From: an uncultured Clostridia bacterium | Lineage (GTDB): Bacteria > Bacillota > Clostridia > TANB77 > CAG-508 | Length of the DNA stretch: 32,037 nucleotides | Reading direction: 5' to 3' | NCBI GenBank assembly: GCA_947167965.1 | Contig: CAMVJW010000015.1 | Span: 1 to 32,037 of the forward strand | Part shown: positions 9,198 through 16,539 of the stretch, one piece after another | Position numbering within the stretch: the first letter of the stretch is position 1 | Layout: the number at the start of each line of letters is the position of its first letter | Notes under the pieces: generated by a model | The model's database searches: none | What the model was told of the DNA's origin: nothing | What the model saw: only the letters and a program-made list of their open reading frames with translations | Position numbers and translations under genes: made by a program

Positions 9198-9983
9198 ATG
9201 AGAAAAGATGAAAGTAAAAGATTACCAAAAAATGGTGCTCCTCCAGGAGTACATGTACATGATCCTTATGGAGCAATGGCTAAAAGACTTGTAGGGAAAG
9301 CAAGTTCTGAGAGAAAAAGAAAAGATGATCGAGCAAAAGAGAATCTTTTTACGGAAAGAATAAAACAAGATATTCTTAAAGGTGGAACTACTGCTGAGAT
9401 TATAGAAAAATATTTTAGTGAATATAAAGGTGTATTTCATGAATTAGATGATAAAACTGCAAAAACTCTAATGGAAAGAATGATATGTAGATTAAAAACT
9501 GAAATGATAAATGAAATGAGAAATAGCTTAAGAGAAAATGATGATTTAGAGTCAGAAATAATGTATCTAATTTCGGAAGGAAAAAATGAAGATGAAATTG
9601 TTCAAATATTGATAAGGATTTTTCAAATGGAAGAATCTGATATAAGAAATAGAATTAATGAAATAAAGTTTAAAATGGAAGAACTTTGGAATCATTATAA
9701 TGAAACCTTTTTAGATAAAAGAGGAATATTAAATGTTTCGATGGCAAAATCTACTTTTGATAAAATTTTACAATTTGAGGATGAATATAAAATATTAGAT
9801 CGTTCTGGATGTAAAACATCTATTCTTAATGTTGATAATGGAATAATTCCAAATGGAATAGCAATTTTATGCAGATATTTTAAAATGAAAAATGAGAAAA
9901 TGAAGGAAGCCGAAGAAGATCCAAATAGGTATTCTTCAAAATTTAGACAAAGTGTAAAAGTTCCACGGAGCAGGTGGAGTTAG
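9198..9983 (+). CDS. Unknown basic-headed helical-repeat protein, probable C-terminal frameshift
   Basis: Not recognised. 261 residues from ATG 9198, chosen over the in-frame ATG at 9177 because AGAAGG lies 7 bases upstream of 9198. The head is basic with a Pro/Gly/His segment (KNGAPPGVHVHDPYGAMAKR) and RKRKDDRAK. Two helical hairpins follow (RIKQDILKGGTTAEIIEKYF and EIMYLISEGKNEDEIVQILI). The frame ends in an unusual VPRSRWS at 9983, while the +1 frame stays open to 10068 with plausible protein (see next entry), so the annotated C-terminus may result from an indel near 9950-9960. No signal peptide or membrane segment. It is the last ORFan before the tRNA-modification genes and is probably co-transcribed with them. 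Confidence 0.68.
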   Translation: MRKDESKRLPKNGAPPGVHVHDPYGAMAKRLVGKASSERKRKDDRAKENLFTERIKQDILKGGTTAEIIEKYFSEYKGVFHELDDKTAKTLMERMICRLKTEMINEMRNSLRENDDLESEIMYLISEGKNEDEIVQILIRIFQMEESDIRNRINEIKFKMEELWNHYNETFLDKRGILNVSMAKSTFDKILQFEDEYKILDRSGCKTSILNVDNGIIPNGIAILCRYFKMKNEKMKEAEEDPNRYSSKFRQSVKVPRSRWS

Positions 9984-10068
9984 TACAGATAAGAAAAAGA
10001 AACCATTGAGTGGAGCAGATAGCAAATTACCATATTTTGAAGAGGATATAGGAGATTATATTTTATAA
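9958..10068 (+). pseudogene. Out-of-frame continuation of the preceding gene
   Basis: In the frame starting with the AAG at 9958, 36 codons encode KFHGAGGVSTDKKKK and then a run ending DIGDYIL before TAA at 10066-10068. There is no start codon or ribosome site, it overlaps the end of the 9198 gene, and it ends 30 bases before the next gene. This fits the displaced C-terminus of that gene after a one-base indel. A sequencing or assembly error is an alternative. Confidence 0.45.
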
Positions 10069-10098
10069 ATAATACATTTTACGAAAGGTAAATGAAAA

Positions 10099-10683
10099 AT
10101 GAATACAAAAATAGAAGCAATAAAACAAAAAGCACTAAATGAGCATATACCCATAATAATGGATGATACATTATTAGAGATAGAAAAAAGAATGAAAGAA
10201 AAAAAGCCATTTAAAATATTAGAGATAGGTACAGCAGTAGGATATTCGGCAATATGTTTTTCTGAATTTTTACAAGAAAATGGAAAAATAGATACAATAG
10301 AACGAGAAGTAGACAGAGCAGATGAAGCAATAAATAACATTAAAGAACTAAAACTAGAGGATAAGATAAATGTTATAATTGGAGATGCTGTAGAAATATT
10401 ACCAACATTGAATGATAAATATGATATGATATTTATAGATGCGGCTAAAGGAAAATATCCATTTTTCTTAAAAGAATCATTAAGACTATTAGCTGATAAT
10501 GGTACTATTTTTGCTGATAATATTTTATATAAAGGCTACGTTATGAGTGATTATAATAAACATAAACAAAGAACAGCAGTTAGAAATTTAAGAGAATATA
10601 TTCAAAATGTAACACAAGACCCAAATCTTGAAACTGAAATTTTAGAAGTGGGAGATGGACTTGCAATTACAAAAAGAAAATAA
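10099..10683 (+). CDS. trmR: SAM-dependent O-methyltransferase, TrmR (YrrM) type tRNA 5-hydroxyuridine methyltransferase
   Basis: 194 residues, a class I methyltransferase of the O-methyltransferase 3 family. Motif I is ILEIGTAVGYSA (about residues 40-51), the acidic SAM-ribose contact lies in IDTIERE, and DMIFIDAAKGKYPFF carries the family D-(A)-A-K-G metal/catalytic region. TADNILYKG-like FADNILYKGYV follows. In Bacillus subtilis TrmR (YrrM) methylates ho5U34 to mo5U34 in tRNA and its gene sits beside the U32 genes yrrN and yrrO. Here a U32 gene of that type lies 2.3 kb downstream on the same strand, which favours TrmR over a caffeoyl-CoA-type enzyme. The ribosome site is weak (AAAGG, 11 bases upstream). 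Confidence 0.8.
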   Translation: MNTKIEAIKQKALNEHIPIIMDDTLLEIEKRMKEKKPFKILEIGTAVGYSAICFSEFLQENGKIDTIEREVDRADEAINNIKELKLEDKINVIIGDAVEILPTLNDKYDMIFIDAAKGKYPFFLKESLRLLADNGTIFADNILYKGYVMSDYNKHKQRTAVRNLREYIQNVTQDPNLETEILEVGDGLAITKRK

Positions 10684-10723
10684 AAAAGACAGTGAAAAAT
10701 AAATATTATTCTCTGTCTTTTTT
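10682..10723. terminator. Bidirectional terminator between convergent genes
   Basis: AAAAAAGACAG (10682-10692) and CTGTCTTTTTT (10713-10723) form an 11-bp stem that gives a U-run on either strand. It ends trmR on the + strand and overlaps the last codons of the - strand gene. Confidence 0.85.
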
Positions 10724-12832
10724 ATTTTCTGGTGAACTGGATGCTTTATTATCTGAAGATTGAAAATTTCCTTGAGGATAAAATTTAGAATTAATAGGTT
10801 CTGGATTTATTAGGCTTGATGCTTCTTTTAAATCGGTAGTTGCTTTTTTATCAATACCTTCTTTAGAATCTACAGTATCGTATAATCCGCTAGCTGCTTT
10901 CATACAAAGTTCAACATATTTATCAATACCTTCTTTAGAATCTACAGTATCGTATAATTCGCTAGCAGCTTGTTGACAAAGTTCAACATATTTATCAACA
11001 ACCATATGTGCTAAAGCGGAAATTCCAACACGATTTCTAAATCTAGCCAATAAAGCATCTTTTTTTGTTTTTTGCTTTATAATTAATGTATCAGGTTCAT
11101 CAGAATGATTTGGTTGAACTTCATAAGCTTTTGCACATTCATATTCTAAAAGTCTTTCAATATATTCCTTAAATGGAATACTAATAAAAGTTGATTTATT
11201 CGAAGCAGAACTTTTAATTACTTCAGTAATATTATCTTTAATTCTTATTTGAGATTTAGCTAACTTAGCTAAATCAACTTGTTTCTCATTTTTATTAGTT
11301 TTATTTTTGATAGAAGCATTTGACATTGAATTTAAGAAATTACAGTAAATTGCTAGTAATAATCTATTAACTTTTTCGTCATCTGTTGGATTTTCCAATT
11401 CAAAAAATTTATTTAAATTATATGTTGTTTTACCTGGTTGATTTGAATTATGTTCTGAAGGACCTTCTTTTGTCATATCATCGCGAAATTCAGTTCTTCC
11501 TATAAATTCTAGAGAAATATCATCTAATGATAAAACTGTATGAAATGATGAATATCCATAGGTATAATTAACTTCTTTAGAGGAATCAATTTGAATATCA
11601 AAACTATATTGTGGATCATTTTTTACAGATTCTATTAAATCTATAAGTCTTTTTCTTATAATATAATTATGTAGTCGGTCTTTTTTTATTTGATCCAAAT
11701 TATCCTTTAAATGTCTTAATTTTATAATATAGGCTTTTCTTTCACTGTCCGGAAGAGGATCCCTAAAATCCGGATTTTTCGAAGCTTTCTTTTCTTCTTC
11801 AAGACTTTCTATAAGTTGAATATCAAAAGAATCATATTCTTTTTCTAATGGATTATTACCACCATCGGATTTAGAAGTATTACTTGATAACGTATGAGAG
11901 TTATACTCTTTACTTTTATCCATTATTTTAAACATATCTATTACTTCTTTAGGAATTTCTTTATATTGATTACACAATTCTTGTAATACTTTCAAAATTT
12001 TTTTTTGACGTTGATCAAAATAGTTGTTAGAACCTTCTGATAACTTTATTAGTTCCATTATATCAGAAATAGAGTAATCAATTTCTGATACAATACGTTG
12101 TTTGGAAGAGGGATTTAAAAAACCTTTAGATTGATTTTGAAATTTTTCTATTTTAGATTGATATGGAACGCCAAACATACTTGCATTTGTTAACAAAATA
12201 AGTAAAGCAATTAACTGTTCATAATAATCTTCCAAAGTTGATATGTTCTCAATATCAAGAGGAACAATTTCATGAGGAATAGTAGAATCTTTAGAATTAT
12301 CATTTGAACCATCAATCGAGTCATCAATAAAAACATTTGATATATCAATTTTATCTTTACTATGAGAATTGTCATTTAAATATTTTTCTATTACTGAATA
12401 TTGATTATAGAGTTTTTTTAGTTCAGAATCATTAGAATTTTTACAGTAATCTGAAAAATCAGCAAGGGTATGTACTACAAGAGTAGCTCCATGTAAATCT
12501 TTTATAACTTCTTGTTTAAATTTTTCAACCATCCTATCTATATCTTCTTTGGTAGGTGAGGTTTGTGCAAGTACTTCTAAATTATAGTCTATCTCTTTTT
12601 TTACATTATTTATAAAACTATCAAATCCTTTTTGACGATTTGGAATATTAGATCTTGATGTAAAATCAAACTTTACTTCCATATAAAATGCTGCAATAAC
12701 ATCATTTATATATTTAGTTAGTGCTTCTGACTTTTGGTATATATCTATTGTTTCTGCTAAAGCAGTGTAAAACTTTTCTTGAGCATATCTTAATAATAAT
12801 TGTTCATTTTCCTTTGTTTCATCTGTTTCGAT
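10706..12832 (-). CDS. Unknown large protein with RelA/SpoT-like motifs; probable non-ATG (ATC) start
   Basis: The first in-frame ATG (12682) gives 658 residues but has no ribosome site. The frame is open for 50 more plausible codons upstream, to an ATC at 12832-12830. That ATC lies 7 bases after AGAGGTG (complement of 12846-12840), with a TGA just before it, so it is the likely (mutated or non-canonical) start, giving 708 residues. Counting from ATG 12682, residues 376-381 read GYSSFH, followed by SLEFIGRTEF (E392, R396, T397) and G407...H411. This spacing matches the GYxSxH and E(I/V)QIRT...G...H motifs of RelA/SpoT nucleotide pyrophosphokinases, and the 35 residues before GYSSFH also line up in length. 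The catalytic DxxGxR motif is not clear. A 24-residue tandem repeat lies near the C-terminus. The protein is hydrophilic and cytoplasmic. The RelA/SpoT assignment is tentative. Confidence 0.7.
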   Translation of the reverse strand: METDETKENEQLLLRYAQEKFYTALAETIDIYQKSEALTKYINDVIAAFYMEVKFDFTSRSNIPNRQKGFDSFINNVKKEIDYNLEVLAQTSPTKEDIDRMVEKFKQEVIKDLHGATLVVHTLADFSDYCKNSNDSELKKLYNQYSVIEKYLNDNSHSKDKIDISNVFIDDSIDGSNDNSKDSTIPHEIVPLDIENISTLEDYYEQLIALLILLTNASMFGVPYQSKIEKFQNQSKGFLNPSSKQRIVSEIDYSISDIMELIKLSEGSNNYFDQRQKKILKVLQELCNQYKEIPKEVIDMFKIMDKSKEYNSHTLSSNTSKSDGGNNPLEKEYDSFDIQLIESLEEEKKASKNPDFRDPLPDSERKAYIIKLRHLKDNLDQIKKDRLHNYIIRKRLIDLIESVKNDPQYSFDIQIDSSKEVNYTYGYSSFHTVLSLDDISLEFIGRTEFRDDMTKEGPSEHNSNQPGKTTYNLNKFFELENPTDDEKVNRLLLAIYCNFLNSMSNASIKNKTNKNEKQVDLAKLAKSQIRIKDNITEVIKSSASNKSTFISIPFKEYIERLLEYECAKAYEVQPNHSDEPDTLIIKQKTKKDALLARFRNRVGISALAHMVVDKYVELCQQAASELYDTVDSKEGIDKYVELCMKAASGLYDTVDSKEGIDKKATTDLKEASSLINPEPINSKFYPQGNFQSSDNKASSSPENKKDRE
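10847..10990 (-). repeat. 72-bp tandem repeat, two copies, inside the RelA/SpoT-like gene
   Basis: Copies 10847-10918 and 10919-10990 differ at 6 of 72 positions. They encode DKYVELCxxAAS(G/E)LYDTVDSKEGI twice (24 residues each), and a third, diverged start of the unit (DKKATTDLKEASS) follows. The length is a multiple of three, so copy number can change without breaking the frame. Confidence 0.92.
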
Positions 12833-12836
12833 AGTT

Positions 12837-12846
12837 AATCACCTCT
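12837..12846 (-). promoter_or_regulatory. Strong ribosome binding site that argues for an ATC start
   Basis: The - strand reads AGAGGTGATT (12846-12837), close to the full 16S complement. No ATG, GTG or TTG follows in the main frame; ATC at 12832-12830 is at the ideal distance. The guaA gene in this window uses the same AGAGGTG with an ATG 6 bases on. Confidence 0.7.
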
Positions 12847-12864
12847 GTATGTAACTATTAAAAT

Positions 12865-12892
12865 ATAGTTATAAATTAATAGTTATAAATTA
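12865..12892. repeat. Two exact tandem copies of a 14-bp AT-rich unit in a divergent intergenic region
   Basis: ATAGTTATAAATTA occurs at 12865-12878 and 12879-12892. TAACTATTA (12852-12860) is the inverse of TAATAGTTA (12877-12885). They lie between the divergent - strand gene and the U32 gene, where both promoters must be, so they are candidate operators. Confidence 0.5.
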
Positions 12893-12999
12893 TCTTCTAT
12901 TTTTTAATAAATCATATCACAAAATAAAAAAGAAAGCTAGTAAAATCATATTATTTATGATAAAATTAGAAAAACATTAAATTTTTAGGAGAAAACAAT

Positions 13000-14232
13000 A
13001 TGAAAAAACCAGAACTATTAGCCCCTGCAGGCTCATTTGAAAAAGCAAAAATAGCATATTTATATGGAGCAGATGCTGTATATTGCGGAACATCAAGTTT
13101 ATCATTAAGATCAAGAGCAGCAATAAATGATGACGATTTATTTAAAACAATAGAATATGCGCACTCTATAGGAAAGAAAATATATGTAGCAATGAATATA
13201 TATGCATTTGATACAGATTATGAAGAAATAATCTCAATGTGTAAAAAACTAGAACAAAATAAACCAGATGGAATAATAGCTGCAGACCCAGGAGTAATAT
13301 CAGCTATATTAAAATATGCACCATCAGTGCCAGTAAATGTAAGTACACAAGCAAATTTAGTAAGTTTAGAATCTTGTAAATTTTGGTATAACCAAGGTTG
13401 TAAAAGAATGATAATGGCAAGAGAAATGGATAAAAATCAATTAAAATATATAATGGAAAATAAGCCAGAAGGAATGGAAATAGAAATATTTATACATGGT
13501 GCAATATGTTTTTCATATTCTGGAAGGTGTTTTTTAAGTGACTTTTTATGTGGAAGATCAGCAAATTATGGAAGTTGTGCACAAAGTTGTAGATGGACGT
13601 ATGATGTATATCTTGAAGAAAGAAACAACCCAGGAAATTTAATGCCAGTAGAAATGGATGAGCATGGAACAAGCATACTTTCATCAAAAGATTTATGCTT
13701 AATAAATGAACTTCCAGAAATAATAAAGATGGGGGTAGATAGTTTAAAAATAGAGGGAAGGCTTAAAACAGAATATTATATAGCAAGTATTGTAGGAATA
13801 TATAGAACAGCAATAGATGATTATTTTGAAAACCAAACAAATTATAATCCAGAAAAATATTTAAAAGAAATCGAAAAAATTAAAACCAGAGGGCTTACAA
13901 CATTTTACTTTAATGATAGAAACAATAAAGATATTCAAGAATATGAAGGAAAACAATATAATGCAGATTATGAATTTGGTGGAAAGGTTATAGAGTATAA
14001 CCAAGAAAAATCAAAAATAGAAATTAGAAACAAATTATCTGTAGGTGATAACTTAGAAATCTTAATTCCAGGAAAATTAGAACCATTTAAATTTGTAATA
14101 GAAAAACTATGGGATATAGATACAGATGAAGAAATAAATACAGTAAACCCAGGAAAACAAGGACAACAAGTTAAAATGGAACTTCCAATAGAATGTAAAG
14201 AAAACTGGATTTTAAGAAGAAAAAAATCATAG
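13000..14232 (+). CDS. trhP: Peptidase U32 family protein, TrhP (YrrO/YegQ) type tRNA hydroxylation protein
   Basis: 410 residues, start ATG with AGGAG 8 bases upstream. The N-terminal TIM-barrel-like half opens with KPELLAPAGSFEKAK. The U32 signature is intact as EIFIHGAICFSYSGRCFLS. It is followed by LCGRSANYGSCAQSCRW, whose cysteines fit the Fe-S ligands known in the family. A C-terminal beta-barrel domain follows (about residues 320-405). In Bacillus and E. coli, TrhP proteins make ho5U34 on tRNA in a prephenate-dependent reaction, and the hydroxyl is then methylated by TrmR in Bacillus. Both partners are in this locus. Only one U32 gene is seen here, whereas B. subtilis has two (yrrN, yrrO). 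It probably heads an operon with the two folate genes downstream. Confidence 0.85.
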   Translation: MKKPELLAPAGSFEKAKIAYLYGADAVYCGTSSLSLRSRAAINDDDLFKTIEYAHSIGKKIYVAMNIYAFDTDYEEIISMCKKLEQNKPDGIIAADPGVISAILKYAPSVPVNVSTQANLVSLESCKFWYNQGCKRMIMAREMDKNQLKYIMENKPEGMEIEIFIHGAICFSYSGRCFLSDFLCGRSANYGSCAQSCRWTYDVYLEERNNPGNLMPVEMDEHGTSILSSKDLCLINELPEIIKMGVDSLKIEGRLKTEYYIASIVGIYRTAIDDYFENQTNYNPEKYLKEIEKIKTRGLTTFYFNDRNNKDIQEYEGKQYNADYEFGGKVIEYNQEKSKIEIRNKLSVGDNLEILIPGKLEPFKFVIEKLWDIDTDEEINTVNPGKQGQQVKMELPIECKENWILRRKKS

Positions 14233-14253
14233 TATAGAAGGGAAATTTATAAT

Positions 14254-14832
14254 ATGTATTATGAAAAACTAGAACCAATATTAGAAGATCTTCAAAATAA
14301 AGATATAGATGTAGCAGGTGGAAGTGTAGTAGGCATGATACTTTCCATTATTAATTCACTAATTACATATACCTGTAATTTAACAAAAGATAAAAAGAAT
14401 TATGAAAATGTTAGAGAAGAAGTATTAGATATATTAAAAGAAAGTGAAGATTTAAAAACTAAAACCTTGCAGGCAATAGATATGGATGAAAAAGTTTTAA
14501 AAGAAATTCTTATAGCATATAAGAATAGAAAAGAAGTACCTGAAAAGCTAGAGAAAGTATATAAAAAATCAGCTGAATTTTGTATGTCTGTTACAGAAAA
14601 TGCTTATAATACTTTAAAACTAGCTAAAAAAATAAGTAAAATAGGAAACAGAATGCTTGTTAGTGATTACAAAATATGTATGATGTATGCATTTACATCT
14701 GTTGAAGCAAGTATAGAAAATGTTAAAATAAATGTTGATTCTATTAAAGATGAAAAATATAGAAATAAAATGATTGAAAAATACCAACAAATATATAAAC
14801 AAGCTAGGGAGTTATATTTAGAAACCAACTAG
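14254..14832 (+). CDS. fchA: Cyclodeaminase/cyclohydrolase family protein (FchA-type methenyl-THF cyclohydrolase)
   Basis: 192 residues, all alpha-helical, matching the C-terminal cyclodeaminase domain of FTCD and stand-alone FchA. Recognisable blocks are the glycine turn DVAGGSVVGM (family form PxPGGGSVA), CNLTKDKKNYENV (family form NLTxGKKKYxDV), and the long helices with SAEFCMSVTENAYNTLKL. FchA hydrolyses 5,10-methenyl-THF to 10-formyl-THF; family members in FTCD deaminate formimino-THF instead. It lies 21 bases after the U32 gene and 51 bases before folD. No histidine-degradation gene is near, which favours the cyclohydrolase role. That the adjacent FolD seems to lack cyclohydrolase residues supports this further. 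Confidence 0.8.
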   Translation: MYYEKLEPILEDLQNKDIDVAGGSVVGMILSIINSLITYTCNLTKDKKNYENVREEVLDILKESEDLKTKTLQAIDMDEKVLKEILIAYKNRKEVPEKLEKVYKKSAEFCMSVTENAYNTLKLAKKISKIGNRMLVSDYKICMMYAFTSVEASIENVKINVDSIKDEKYRNKMIEKYQQIYKQARELYLETN

Positions 14833-14883
14833 TGAATTTTTTGTTTGAGATAAGAATAAAATTAAAATAAGAGGAATAGTATT

Positions 14884-15699
14884 ATGGAATTATTATTAGA
14901 TGGAAAATTAGTTAGTGCAAGTATCAAAAGTAGATTTGAAGAAAAATTAAAACTATTAGAAAAAAAACCTAATTTAGTAGTACTTACATTAAATCCAAAT
15001 GATGCAAATTTGTCATATATTAGAAAAATAGAAAAAAATTGTAGTAAATATGAAATTGGATTTGATTTAAAAATAACAAAAAAAGAACAAGAATTTATAA
15101 AAGTGTTAGATGAATCAATTAAAGATAAAAGTATTACAGGAATAATGTGCCAGCAACCATTACCTAAGCATTTATTTACTGAAATAAATAAAATTCCAAA
15201 GGAGAAAGATATAGAAGGAATTACACATGAAAGTTTAGGAAAAGTTTTTGTGGGAGAAAAAAATATAAATATTCCTTGTACTAGTAAGGCTGTAATTGAA
15301 ACATTTGATTATTATAATATAGATTTAACTGGGAAAAATGTGGTAGTAGTAGGTAGAAGTAACATTGTTGGAAAACCACTTATTCCACAACTTTTAGAGA
15401 AAAATGCAACTGTAACAATATGTCATTCTAAAACTAAAAATATCGAAGAAATTCTAAAAACTGCAGATATTATAATTATGGCAATTGGAAAAGCAAAATT
15501 CTTAAAGAAAGAAATGGTAAAAGAAGGAGCAATTATTATTGACGTTGGTATTAATTTTGAAGATGGGAAAATATGTGGAGATGTGGATTTTGAAGATGTT
15601 AAAGATAAAGTTTATGCTATAACTCCAGTTCCAGGAGGTATAGGAGTAATTACTAATGCTGTACTAATTGATAATATAATTAATTCAACTAAATTTTAA
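14884..15699 (+). CDS. folD: FolD, methylenetetrahydrofolate dehydrogenase; cyclohydrolase site altered
   Basis: 271 residues, slightly shorter than the usual 280-290. Family blocks are GRSNIVGKP (NAD(P) binding), ATVTICHSKT, and ITPVPGGIGVIT near the C-terminus. The catalytic Y-x-x-x-K motif reads Y45-IRK-I49: isoleucine replaces the lysine equivalent to E. coli K54 (human K56), which is required for cyclohydrolase activity. The folate-contact Asp of KDVDG (E. coli D121) is Glu111 in KDIEG. The equivalent of Gln98 is present (Q90 in CQQPLP). The enzyme is therefore likely a dehydrogenase with weak or no cyclohydrolase activity, complemented by FchA immediately upstream. Ribosome site AGAGGA, about 8 bases before the ATG. 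Confidence 0.93.
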   Translation: MELLLDGKLVSASIKSRFEEKLKLLEKKPNLVVLTLNPNDANLSYIRKIEKNCSKYEIGFDLKITKKEQEFIKVLDESIKDKSITGIMCQQPLPKHLFTEINKIPKEKDIEGITHESLGKVFVGEKNINIPCTSKAVIETFDYYNIDLTGKNVVVVGRSNIVGKPLIPQLLEKNATVTICHSKTKNIEEILKTADIIIMAIGKAKFLKKEMVKEGAIIIDVGINFEDGKICGDVDFEDVKDKVYAITPVPGGIGVITNAVLIDNIINSTKF

Positions 15700-15810
15700 A
15701 TATAAATAGTATAAAAAAGAAAAATATTTTTTAAAATTTTTTTTGGAAAAAATTAACAAAAAAGCGTGAAATTCACATAATATTGGACTTAGGTAACCTT
15801 TTTCAATATT

Positions 15811-15839
15811 TTGACTTTTTTGCCAAAATGTAGTATAAT
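15811..15839 (+). promoter_or_regulatory. Sigma-A promoter of carD
   Basis: TTGACT (15811-15816), 17-base spacer, TATAAT (15834-15839). It sets the carD start at ATG 15904 and rules out upstream in-frame starts that lie within the promoter itself. A small GTGAA-A-TTCAC inverted repeat (15766-15776) lies 35 bases upstream. Confidence 0.88.
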
Positions 15840-15903
15840 GAAGATGTTGATGACATTAAGAAGAAATTGTTTATTAACAAACATTGGAAAGGAGCTAATA
15901 CAT

Positions 15904-16485
15904 ATGTATAATGTGGGAGACCAAATAGTATATCCTATGCACGGAGCAGGAACAATTGATTCAATAGAGGAAAAAGACATTTTTGGAGAAAAACAATCTT
16001 ACTATATACTTAAAATGCCAGGAGAAGTTAAAGTTATGGTACCTATTGCAAAGGCAGAACAAGTAGGTGTAAGATCAGTAATTGACAAAGGTTCAGCAGA
16101 TAAAGTATTTAAATTACTAGAACAAGACGAAACAGAAATGAATAAAAATTGGAACAAAAGATATAGAGATAATATGGATAAACTTAAAAGTGGAAACATA
16201 TTTGAAATTGCAGATGTTGTTAGAAATTTAAGTTTTAAACAAAAAGAAAAAGGATTATCTACTGGAGAAAAGAAAATGCTAAATAATGCTAAACAAATTT
16301 TAGTAAGTGAGTTAGTGTTAGCTGAAAATTCAAATACAGACGAAATAGAAGAAATGGTAGATAATAAAATTAATAATTCATTTATAACATATAGAGCACC
16401 AGCGGATACAGTTAAAGAAAACATTGTTAAAAAATTTATACCTTTTAATGCTACAGGAACAGCAGATACAACAGAGAATGCATAA
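15904..16485 (+). CDS. carD: CarD family transcriptional regulator
   Basis: 193 residues from ATG 15904, which has AAAGGAG 9 bases upstream; longer in-frame starts fall inside the promoter. The N-terminal RNA-polymerase-interacting Tudor-like domain (residues 1-60) begins MYNVGDQIVYPMHGAGTI, the family hallmark, and VMVPIAKAEQVGVR closes it. The helical C-terminal domain carries FEIADVVRNLSFKQKEKGLS and GEKKMLNNAKQILVSEL. CarD/CdnL binds the RpoB lobe and stabilises open promoter complexes. A tail of about 35 residues beyond the core (FITYRAPADTVKEN onward) is unusual. The gene is monocistronic, with its own promoter and a strong terminator. Confidence 0.92.
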   Translation: MYNVGDQIVYPMHGAGTIDSIEEKDIFGEKQSYYILKMPGEVKVMVPIAKAEQVGVRSVIDKGSADKVFKLLEQDETEMNKNWNKRYRDNMDKLKSGNIFEIADVVRNLSFKQKEKGLSTGEKKMLNNAKQILVSELVLAENSNTDEIEEMVDNKINNSFITYRAPADTVKENIVKKFIPFNATGTADTTENA

Positions 16486-16539
16486 AGTATTAAAAATAGC
16501 ACAACTTTTGAAACATTTATTGAAGGAACGATTATTATT

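Noticed and set aside
10847..10990. CRISPR-like array
   Set aside because: The two 72-bp repeats are directly adjacent without spacers and are in-frame coding sequence.
15811..15903. Upstream in-frame extension of carD
   Set aside because: It begins inside the -35 hexamer (TTGACT) of a clear promoter, and the residues do not resemble the CarD N-terminus; AAAGGAG points to ATG 15904.
16002..16502. 166-codon - strand frame opposite carD
   Set aside because: It is a shadow of carD: hydrophobic low-complexity product, no ribosome site, and CarD on the other strand is certain.
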